NCBI GenBank assembly: GCA_903813345.2 | Contig: CAIIXF020000012.1 | Span: 3,205,318-3,269,317, forward strand | DNA: 64,000 bases | Direction of reading: 5' to 3' | DNA from: Owenia fusiformis | Taxonomy: Eukaryota; Annelida; Polychaeta; Sabellida; Oweniidae | Shown: piece by piece, positions 1 through 10,200 of the stretch | Layout: each line of letters starts with the position of its first letter | Position numbering within the stretch: position 1 is the first letter of the stretch | The notes under the pieces: generated by a model | Told to the model about the DNA's origin: nothing | The model's database searches: none | The model's input: only the letters and a program-made list of their open reading frames with translations | Program-made: the position numbers and the translations under genes

Positions 1-645
1 TCTACATGTTCACACAACATTCTCTACATGTTCACACAACATTCTCTTCATGTTTACACAACATTCTCTACATGTTTACACAACATTCTCTACATGTTCA
101 CACAACATTCTCTACATGTTCATACAACATTCTCTTCATGTTTGCACAACATTCTCTTCATATTTACACAACATTCTCTACATCTTTACACAACATTCTC
201 TACATGTTCACACAACATTCTCTACATGTTCATACAACATTCTCTACAAGTTTACACAACATTCTCTACATGTTCACACAACATTCTCTACATGTTCACA
301 CAACATTCTCTACATGTTCACACAACATTCTCTACATGTTCACACATCATTCTCTTCATTTTTACACAACATTTTCTACATGTTCACACAACATTCTCTA
401 CATGTTCACACAACATTCTCTACATGTTCACACAACATTCTCTACATGTTCACACAACATTCTCTTCATGTTTACACAACATTCTCTACATGTTTACACA
501 ACATTCTCTACATGTTCACACAACATTCTCTACATGTTCACACAACATTCTCTTCATGTTCACACAACATTCTCTACATGTTCATACAACATTCTCTTCA
601 TATTTACAAAACATTCTCTGCATGTTTCTACAACAGCATCCATGA
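1..645. repeat. 22-bp minisatellite array
   Basis: About 29 head-to-tail copies of a 22-bp unit (core ACATTCTCTACATGTTCACA) run from the left edge to about 645. They differ mainly by TAC/TTC and CAC/TAC exchanges. Because 22 is not a multiple of 3 and the unit has no stop, all three forward frames stay open for about 200 codons and give repetitive His/Phe/Thr/Ser-rich peptides. I treat these as artefacts. The array probably continues left of the window and lies upstream of the CD20-like exon. Confidence 0.97.
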
Positions 646-802
646 CTAAAACTGTTAGGGACTTCATTATTTTTAGTTCCAAACTTGGTTTCAATTAATA
701 CATTTCTGTTTTTGTCCATTTTTGCAATTTAATTTACATGCTGCAAACTGTTTTTTTCGATTTATTCACATATGATTCATACCAATCTGTATTTATTTAC
801 AG

Positions 803-1335
803 AAGGTCCTCAAAGGTGACTCATAAACTAAGACATGGATAAGCAAGGTTACACTAATCTGAAGAATGATACTGAAAAACCTACTGGTCAACCAGGTGGC
901 CAAACAATAATCCATGCAGGACTCTCACCGATAGACATCACCCCTGGTGGTTTGCATGGGCCGCAGGAATCAATGAATCCAGCATCAATACCTCAGTGGC
1001 CTGAATATCCAACACAACCCAAAATGGGATATGTACCATCAAAAGCTACATACACAGTGCAACCAACTGCCGCACAACCATGTGACCCAAAGCCTGGTTA
1101 CAACAATGGTCCTAGGCGCAGACGGGCCAACAGCTGCCCATTGGTACTAAGCATTATTCTTATCATTTCTGGCATTATCATGATCATCATTAACATCATG
1201 GGTTTCATGGTTGGCTTTGATCAATTTGCAGCAAGCGGAGCTGGATTTTGGGGAGGTATAGTCTTGATAGTCATTGGCGGAATTGGCGTTTGGGCATCAA
1301 GAACAATTAATAATACAGCTGGACTCACGTGGTGA
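803..1335 (+). CDS. CD20/MS4A-like two-helix membrane protein, exon or short gene
   Basis: An exon with a clear acceptor (TTTACAG before 803) carries the start codon at 835, with an in-frame TAA six bases upstream of it. The 166 codons encode a Pro/Gly/Gln-rich cytosolic N-terminus (residues 1-93), a basic RRRR stretch (94-97), a first helix (about 102-128) and a second (about 138-154). The second helix has the FWGGIVLIVIGGIGVWASR pattern. The WGGI...I.G.....A.. spacing resembles the second helix of CD20/MS4A four-helix proteins; this is inference from a motif. The frame stops at 1333-1335, but a possible donor (GTGAAAG) at 1332 overlaps the stop, so a longer spliced form with helices 3 and 4 is possible. 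No such exon was found in the window. An ATTAAA near 1422 could serve a short 3' UTR. Confidence 0.6.
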
Positions 1336-2045
1336 AAGTGCATTCTAGATTCACGTAGCTGTCTGTACAATCTCAAGGAAATCAAAACTTTGGATTTACA
1401 TAAAAAGTTATATTTTAACAATTAAAGTGGCAGCCATTTTGAATCTTTGCAACATTTTGTCAAAACTGTAGACATTATTGTTAATTTGTGAGATAAGATT
1501 TTTGGTCCCATTTTTTTAATCTGCCATTGACTTCCATGTAACAAAAAAACCTTGAAATGTGAGCACCTGAAAAACTGAACACTTTTGGCTTGCACAAGTG
1601 GTGTTCAAACAAGACAGATTTTACTGCTTTGTGATCCAAAAATTAAACTTACCATAGTGTTTAGGATTTTTCATGATTCGTATATACAGAAATGTTGACC
1701 TAATCCACTCTAAAGCAACTGAGATGTCAGTTATAGTGTTCAGTACAATCTCTGCATTCAAGTGTTCAATCAGGTGTTCATGTAAACTGAAATAGATGTA
1801 TAAGCATATATAGCAAAAATGTATTTGGGAGAAAAGGGGTGGGTCAAAATATGATCCCCTTGTAGAAAACTAGCTGCCTCAGAAGTTTGCTATATAATAA
1901 CTCAAAAAGAAAGCACTCGATAAAGTAATATTAATGGAGTAATTTTGACGTTAGAAGTGTTGTGTTGAAGTGAAGCGATGCACATTTAATGAATGCATTT
2001 TGGAGAGGAAAGAAAATTGGGAGAAATATATATATATTGTATTGT
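1336..2045. other. Intron or 3' flank of the CD20-like gene
   Basis: AT-rich DNA without a convincing coding stretch. It contains an ATTAAA hexamer soon after the stop codon and a TATATATATA run near 2026-2035. No further transmembrane exon can be seen, so whether the upstream gene ends here is open. Confidence 0.4.
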
Positions 2046-2082
2046 ACGAGGGGTGATCAATAAGTAATGGACGCTTTTTTAC
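2046..2082. mobile_element. Mariner-type terminal sequence, solo copy
   Basis: The 37 bases beginning ACGAGGGGTGATCAATAAGT are repeated exactly at 4974-5010. The GAGGGGTGATCAATAAGT style and the preceding T (making TA) are typical of mariner-family terminal inverted repeats. No matching inverted end was found downstream, so this is a fragment. Confidence 0.6.
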
Positions 2083-2154
2083 TTGGATGTCATCAAAACA
2101 GTTGCATCAATCTAATTCAGAATTTTCAGAAATTGTGTTAGATAATTTTAACCT

Positions 2155-2305
2155 CACTAATGCCTGGGTCACATTTGCTGCGATTCATCGGGTGGCGCTG
2201 GGCCAATTGATTATTTTGTTAAAAACTGAATACAATTTTGGACAAAATACTCAATCGGCTGGGTGCCAGCAAATAAAATGCAAATGTGACCCGAACGTTA
2301 CCTGC
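2155..2305. repeat. Short foldback hairpin
   Basis: GGGTCACATTTGC near 2166 pairs perfectly with GCAAATGTGACCC near 2280, and flanking GGTGGCGCTGGG / GCTGGGTGCC pieces pair in part. An open frame crosses the hairpin by chance. It looks like a small inverted-repeat element. Confidence 0.5.
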
Positions 2306-2509
2306 TTTCGATGAGCTGAGCACCATTTAGAAATGACTCATATTTCTGTTTGGTTTCCATACGGGTCATTATAACAGCAGTTGCTGTGTCATCAAACTAG
2401 AAAAAACTAAATATTATATAATTGCATTCACTTTCTTAATTGATCTTTAGATAGATAACATTCTCTATACTTACTGAACCTAATTCATACAAGGCATTAA
2501 CATGACAAA

Positions 2510-3665
2510 ATGTTACCACCTAAAACAATTTGGTCGATTTAAAGCAAGTTGGAAAATACCTTTTGACCTTGAGAAGGTCATTGAAGGTCAAAGGTCAAAT
2601 CTAAAGTCAGATTTGAACTTCTGAGAACTTGTAAAGTCAAGTAGATGATTTTGAAAAAAAAATTTGGTCAATTTGAAGCAAGTTGAAAACAGACCTTTTT
2701 GACCTTTTTTGACCTTGAGAAGGTCATTAAAGGTCAAATGTCAAATCTAAAGTCAGATTTGAATTTCTGAGAACATGTAGATGATTTTGAAAAAAAAATT
2801 TAGTCAATTTGAAGCAAGATGAAAAATACCTTTTTTGACCTTTTTTGACATTGAGAAGGTCATTGAAGGTCAAATGTCAAATCTAAAGTCAGATTTGAAT
2901 TTCTGAGAACATGTAGATGATTTTGAAAAAAAAATTTAGTCAATTTGAAGCAAGTTGAAAAAAGACCTTTTTGACCTTTTTTGACTTTGAGAAGGTCATT
3001 GAAGGTCAAATGTCAAATCTAAAGTCAGATTTGAATTTCTGAGAACATGTAGATGATTTTGAAAAAAAAATTTAGTCAATTTGAAGCAAGTTGAAAACAG
3101 ACCTTTTTGACCTTTTTTGACCTTGAGAAGGTCAAATGTCAAATCTTAAGTCAGATTTGAATTTCTGAGAACACGTAGATGATTTTGAAAAAATTTTTTA
3201 GTCAATTTGAAGCAAGTTGAAAACAGACCTTTTTGACCTTTTTTGACCTTGAGAAGGTCATTGAAGGTCAAATGTCAAATCTTAAGTCAGATTTGAAGGT
3301 CAAATGTCAAATCTAAAGTCAAATCTAAAGTCAGATTTGAATTTCTGAGAACATGTAGATGATTTTGAAAAAAAATTTAGTCAATGTGAAGCAAGTTGAA
3401 AAAAGACCTTTTTGACCTTGAGAAGGTCATTGAAGGTCAAATGTCAAATCTAAAGTCAGATTTGAACTTCTGAGAACATGTAGATGATTTAGAAAAAAAT
3501 TGAAGTCAGTCTAAACAGTATTTGTTAAGTTATAGGAAGTTGTAAGAAATTGTTACAGACGCCAACCTCCAACCACCAACCGCCAACCACCAACCGCCAA
3601 CCACCAACTGCCGTCGCAAAAAAACGGAGACCATAACAATATGTCACCACTTTTGGTGGTGACAT
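2510..3665. mobile_element. ATGTYACCACC element carrying AGGTCA repeat array
   Basis: The left end ATGTTACCACC (2510-2520) is matched by GGTGGTGACAT (3655-3665) in inverted orientation. The last 25 bases (3641-3665) form a terminal hairpin. The interior holds about seven imperfect copies of a roughly 135-bp unit with GAGAAGGTCATTGAAGGTCA, AAATCTAAAGTCAGATTTGA and ATGTAGATGATTTTGAAAA segments. A CCAACCACCAACCGCC-rich tract precedes the right end. Shorter relatives of the same family occur at 3952, 5905, 23,205, 25,700 and 43,573. No coding capacity was seen, so it is probably non-autonomous. Confidence 0.75.
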
Positions 3666-3945
3666 AAAAACAGTGGTAGACAAGCGATCTTATCCACTGA
3701 CAGCAGCCCTATATAAAATATTTAATACAATGGTGAGTACTTCCTTGAAGGATAAGGAGATAACATATTTTACTTTGATCAAGAATTCAAGTAACATCAT
3801 GGGGATATGAATGTTTCAACTTTTCAGTTTTCACAGATTAATTAAGCAGTACATATGGCCTAGTTAATAAATATAATATTTCATGCTATCACAGATACTG
3901 TACTATATCTAGTTCAAAAATTGCAAAGGACTTTCTAAAAAATAG
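3666..3945. other. Unassigned spacer
   Basis: AT-rich spacer between two members of the ATGTCACCACC family. I see no coding, RNA or repeat structure in it. It should contain part of the HFM1 intron after exon 15. Confidence 0.3.
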
Positions 3946-3951
3946 AATTGT

Positions 3952-4045
3952 CACCACCTGGAAAAGCGTACCAATTGTTACAGTTACCAACACAAAACTC
4001 TCACAAAAAATGTTGGCTCTAACAATATTTCATCACTTCTTGGGA
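3952..4045. mobile_element. Degraded ATGTCACCACC-family fragment
   Basis: TTGTCACCACCTGG near 3952 followed by CCAATTGTTACAG, CCAACAC and a right part ATTTCATCACTTCTTGGGATGG follows the order of the family seen at 2510-3665, but with many changes. It lies just downstream, in the transcription direction, of HFM1 exon 15. Confidence 0.45.
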
Positions 4046-4079
4046 TGGTGGGCCAATATAGAATCTAGCAATCACTTGC

Positions 4080-4225
4080 CTGTGGCCTGCCAGCTCTTCC
4101 AATCATCTGCAACACTTGAGTTTCACTATACTCCTGGTATACTCCCATCACATAGTGTTGTGTGGACTTTATGATTACTAAGTGAGCTGGTAGGTTGACA
4201 CCCATAGCTAGAGTACTTGTAGCAA
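4080..4225 (-). CDS. HFM1: HFM1 exon 15 (helicase motifs V and VI) with a GC donor
   Basis: 146 nt complete the codon begun by exon 14 and give FATSTLAMG...[10 protein letters not shown], which ends in phase 0. The acceptor is TTTCAG at 4226-4231. The best donor is CAG|GCAAGT, the standard form of the minor GC-AG introns. The nearest GT alternative (AGGCAA|GTGATT) would add one codon-breaking base set. Unlike its upstream copies, this exon reads ACTCAAGTGTTG, so the internal CAG|GT possible donor of the copies is absent here. Confidence 0.85.
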
Positions 4226-7200
4226 CTGAAATAGAATACAATACAATGCAATGCAATGCAATGCAATACAACACCTGAGTTTCACTATACTCCTGGTATA
4301 CTCCCATCACATAGTGTTATGTGGACTTTATGATTACTAAGTGAGCTGGTAGGTTGACACCCATAGCTAGAGTACTTGTAGCAACTGAAATAGAATACAA
4401 TACAATACAATGCAATACAATACAAAACAACACCTGAGTTTCACTATATTCCTGGTATACCCCCATCACATAGTGTTGTGTGGACTTTATGATTACAAAG
4501 TGAGCTGGTAGGTTGACACCCATAGCTAGAGTACTTGTAGCAACTGAAATAGAATAGAATACAATACAATGCAATGCAATACAATACAATACAATACAAT
4601 ACAATACAATACAACACCTGAGTTTCACTATACTCCAGGTATACTCCCATCACATAGTGTTGTGTGGACTTTATGATTACTAAGTGAGCTGGTAGGTTGA
4701 CACCCATAGCTAGAGTACTTGTAGCAACTGAAATAGAATACAATACAATGCAATGCAATGCAATGCAATACAACACCTGAGTTTCACTATACTCCTGGTA
4801 TACTCCCATCACATAGTGTTGTGTGGACTTTATGATTACTAAGTGAGCTGGTAGGTTGACACCCATAGCTAGAGTACTTGTAGCAACTGATATAAAGTAA
4901 AATACAATACAATGCAATGCAATGCAATGCAATACAATACAATACAATACAATAAAACACAATACAATACAATACGAGGGGTGATCAATAAGTAATGGAC
5001 GCTTTTTTACATAGATGCTTTTTATAGACCATTCTCTTTTAATTCTTTCACCAGTGATACATCATTCAATTTTCTATCAACTCGGATGATTTGGAGACAA
5101 AGCATGTAATAGATTTTAGATATATCTTTATTTCTGTGTTCAAGGAGGTATAGGTACCCCGGGACCGACATAATGCAGTTTAATGCAAGTTGAACAAAAC
5201 GAACCATGATGGTTATGAATTACACCATTTCGATACGCCATAATTGATTTTGAATATTTTGTCATCACTTTGTGGCATCCATGCCACTTTCATTCTACAG
5301 GGCCCTCTACAAAGGTTCCATTAAGTGTTACACACTCCTCATTATCCTCTTAACCCACGATTGAAAGACAAGGCCAAATCCATTCTCTGACATGGTAGCA
5401 AGCTACAGTTACACAGCTGATTAATAGTTCATCAATGTCATTACTAAACCTGCATCCTTTCTCTACAGAAATAAGTAGTATAGAAATAAATAAGTCATGT
5501 GTGGCCAGATCTGGACTAAATGCTGCATGGGCCAAGGGCTTCATGTTCAGGTCCAGGGATATTGTATCCTGCACAGTTTGAGATGTTTGGGCATATTTGT
5601 ATTTGACCATAGAACACTTTGACATCACAATACTATAATCTTTTATGTGTTACCACAGGCAGCATGATATTCAAACAACACAACTCTTTTGGCATATCAA
5701 AAAGTTCAAATCTAACTGATATGCTAAATTGGCATTACTTCAGAATATGTGACGTAAATGTCGGTCCCGGGGTACCTGTAACCCCTTCAGGAAAATAAAG
5801 ATATATCAACACGCATTACATATCTTGTCTTCAAATCTTCAGAGTTGATAGATAATTGAATGATGGAGACTATTTATAACAATATGTCAATAATAACAAT
5901 GCAAAATGTAACCAACTGCCATTTCTTACAAACACCAACCACTGAACACCATCCACCAAAAATTTGGAGACTGTAACAATATGTCAAAACAAGGTAAATT
6001 GTTCACTTACACAGAACAGGCAGATCTCCAGATAAGAAAAGCTCTTCCATTGCTTTACGATCATGCATGTCAAGCCCAGCATGATGGAAGCCTACACCGT
6101 ACAACACTGTGTCTGGAAGTAGAAAGTATATTAGCCTGTAAACCAAAAGACCAAAGATGATTACAAGACACAGCAAGAAAAGGACATACAGTAAAAGCTC
6201 AATCAGTCATAAGAAAAATAAACCACTGCTATTCCAAGATTATTGAAGTACAAACGAATATCTATAGCCCCTCCCTTACCATTCAAAAATTTGGTACATG
6301 TTCACATAAAAATACAGAGTGACTCGCTTTTAAACACATGCATTTACAATGTTAATATTTTATTCATCCATATTGTAAAGTATTACATGTACTATTATTG
6401 TAGAGAACAGAATTATACATTAAGTACAATTTACATGTACCTCTCAACTTAGAATCTCTTAGTGAATTAGCAGTGAGTTGTAATTTCTGTTTATGTTCTA
6501 TATTCATGATAAACTTTGCATCTTTCACCAATGTGGCTGCTCCTTGCTGCACACTCTTCCTCGTTGCACAGAACTACAAAAAGCAAACTTCTTGATAAAA
6601 ACCTGTGAGCATTTTAGGCTGTGTTGAGCTGATCCTACCACCATGAATGTCATTTCAATCCCAAGTTAATTCAACTCGATAAAACTCAACCCCAAGTCAA
6701 CTCAATCCCAGTCAACTCAAGCCTAGTAAAACTCAACCCCATTCATTTCTGCAATATCCTCTCATTCATTTACTTTAATAATCTAGCATTTTGTTATTTC
6801 AAACGATACTTTGTTAAAATATTTGACAGACAGTTAAACATCTTTTAAAATCAAATTATAGGAAAATACAATTTTGGCAATTAACAACGAGATTATTAAT
6901 GATCAATACTGTTAACCTGAAAGGTATTCCAACAAAACAAATTTTATATTAACAAGATTCAAAATTGAAATAAAATGACATGTGAAATAAGATAAATCAC
7001 TCTTAATTCCCTGTTATAATCCTCGCTAATCCTTCAGTGTTTTGCAAGTTGCTGTTATGCTATTAATCCCACATAATGATCCTAGTAGTAGTAGGACTGT
7101 GTTGACAGTTTAGAATTTTGGAGAATTGCGCTCATAATAATCTAAACAAGGCGGGTCTTAGAATGGAGATCAAAAATTGAAACAAAATTCTGAATATTTT

Positions 7201-10200
7201 TATTTAACAAACTTATATCATATGGAATATAAATTTTTCAGTGCTAAAACATATTAGGGTCTAGTTCTACTGAGGTTGAATTTTACAGGGGTTGAGTTTT
7301 AATGGGGTTGAGTTGCCTTGTGGTTGAGTTTTACTGGGTTGAGTTAACTTGGGGTTGAGATGACCAGGAAGCGATCGAATGCCAACACATATTGCTCTAA
7401 GCCTAAGCTCTAGTTGTTACTCCACATGGTATAATGTATAAATTTCTAAATTCCTTCTCATATATCTAAAATCAAAAATACATACAGTCAAAGTGGCATT
7501 TTTGAAATTAATTGACTTTTGATAGATTTTTTGCCTAATCATTTCCCCTTTAACATTGAACTGAAACCAGAGTATATTAGATAATACATGTACCTGTAAA
7601 CAGATTCGTAATATTGATAACCAGTAGTCTTAAGAAACTAAACTCACAAACAATATGTTTGTAGAATTGTTTAATTACATACGAGTAAACACAAAGTCAA
7701 TAAGGTCTTTATGGTTTATTGGTTAACATGATCATGTCACAGTGATTCAGAACATAAGAGCAAATGTCTACAAGAACACAAATGTGTACAAAATGTCCCC
7801 ACCAATGGGTGATCCCATCAAATGGTTATCCTGAAAATGAGTAGACAAGACTTTACCAACACAATTTGAGGACGGAAAATCCAAAATGGCCACCTTAAAA
7901 TTTATCCAGAATGCCAAAAATTTAGTCAGTTCTAGATTTTCAAACTAAGAACCACCCCTGAAAATTTTTAATTGATCCATCACACAGTTGACTAGAAAAC
8001 ATGTAAACAAGACTTTACAGAAAATCCAAAATGGCTGCCTTGACATTTACCCAGAATGTCAAAAAACTAATCTGTTCCTAGATTTTCATTCTAAGAATCA
8101 TCCCTGAAAATATGACATTGATCTACCAAATGGTTCACCTGAAAACACGTAGACAAGACTTTACAGACAAGATTTTAGGACAGAAAATCCAAAATGGCTG
8201 CCATGACATTTACACAGAATGCCAAAAAACGAATCAGATATAGATTTTCACACTAGAAATCATCCCTGAAAATTTGAAATTGATCTACCAAACAGTTCAC
8301 CTAAAAACGCGTAGACAAGACTTTACAGGCAAGATTTTAAGACGGAAAATCCAAAATGGCTGCCTTGACATTTATCCAGAAAGCCAAAAAACTAATCAGA
8401 TCTACATTTTCATACTAAGAACCATCCCTAAAAATTTGAAATTGATCTACAGAACGGTTCGCCTGGAAATGCATAGGCAAGACTTTACAGACAAGATTTT
8501 AGGACGGAAAATCCAAAATGGCTGCCTTGACATTTACCCATTATGCCAAAAAACTAATCAGTTCTACATTTTCATACTAAGAATCATCTCTGAAAATTTG
8601 AAATTGATCTACCAAACGGTTCACCTGAAAACGCGTAGACAAGACTTTACAGACAAGATTTTAGGATGGAAAATCCAAAATGGCTGCCTTGACATTTACC
8701 CAGAATGCCAAAAAACAAATCAGATCTAGATTTTTATACTAAGAATCATCCCTGAAAATTTGAAATTGATCCACCAAACGGTTCACCTGAAAACAGGTAG
8801 ACAAGACTTCACAGACAAGATTTAAGGACGGAAAAATCCAAAATGGCCGACAATAAAAAAGTGATTATGTGTTTTTGCTGATTTCTTCTTACAAAATTAT
8901 CACATATAACTACTGTTAACAATAAAATAGGCTTTTACAACAAAGTACATCTGAAATTATTTATAAAGCTACTAAATAGTTAAAGTATGAAAACTCAAAA
9001 ACACCATTCAGTATGATACAAAGTATTATTGTGCGCTAACTTTTCTTAAGACATTCAAAATGGCTGACATGACTGAGCTAACAGGTCCAAAACCTAGTCA
9101 GATCTAGAATGAAGTGAGCTGAACAAGATGTTAAAGTTTTAAAAGCAACTGTGAAGACGTTTTTCTTTAAGTTTGCAGACAAGGATTTTAGCATTTGACT
9201 TCAAAATGGCCGACAGGAAGTAGGTATCGAGTTAAGATTTTTTCATCCACATCTGTATGCACTCATAAGTTATCCCTGAAAATTTGAAGGTGATATCTGT
9301 AGCAGTTTTGGAGAAAACTCCCGGACGTACGGACAGACGGACGGACAGACGGACGTACGGACGGACAGACGGACAGCGTAGGCCGACAATATGGCCCCAC
9401 ACTATGTGGTGGGGACATAATAAGTATAAGGTGTAATGTTATAGGTATAACGATAATTGAGCTTGTAGCCATCCCAAAAATTGGTGAGGTAAATAAAATA
9501 TTCAAATGAAGCAAATTTTAAATAGGTGAGGCAAAACAAAATATGATTCTTCTACACTACTTACATCCACATGATTTTCACAGTTTTAGTCAAAAAAGTG
9601 TTAAATTTTTCCAGGGTAAATCATTAGCAACACACATGTTGTTTGTGTTTGGTGCCAACCAGCTATCATTGTATGTAATTGACTATGTTTGACCTCACAA
9701 CAAAAATCAGTGAATATCTAGGCACCGCATGATACAAACGTGTCAAAGTCATTGATTCAGAGTGAATATATCACAAGTCTGCTCAATAAATAAAAGATTG
9801 TGTATTGATTATTGAGTCTGCAGTATCTGCACTTATATTTTATCTGGCAGATCAATTAAACATTTATTGACAGATATATTAAAACTTTAATCTCACCCCA
9901 CATGCTGTTAAATTGTAGCATTTGTGAAAAAATTGAATATTTTAATATCATGGATTTTGGATATATGGGGTTTGTTTTTCTTGACTGGTATGCACTTAGA
10001 GTTTGCTTTTTCTTTCTAAGTTCCATTACAACTTTTGGTCCTTTCCCTTTGGCACTCATGCTTAGATATTCATGAATTTGAATATTGTCATGATTCCCTG
10101 ATTTAGTAAAAACTTTATCAATTAATTTTTTGATTAATTCATTTTTGTTCGACAGCTGGATGACTCTATAACTGCTGTTAGCCTCATAAAAGAGGGTGGA

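Noticed and set aside
6-698. Three overlapping 200-230-codon frames at the left edge
   Set aside because: They translate a 22-bp repeat in all frames; no sign of protein selection.
4065-4972. Minus-strand frames with [11 protein letters not shown] repeats as a membrane protein
   Set aside because: These are the CAATA/CAATG microsatellite read in frame with HFM1 exon copies; the real exon starts after the TTCAG acceptors.
8274-8729. 151-codon frame in the 162-bp array
   Set aside because: Follows the repeat unit exactly ([15 protein letters not shown] recurring); a non-coding element.
7793-8850. CRISPR-like array
   Set aside because: The 162-bp units are direct tandem copies without unique spacers, in an animal intron.
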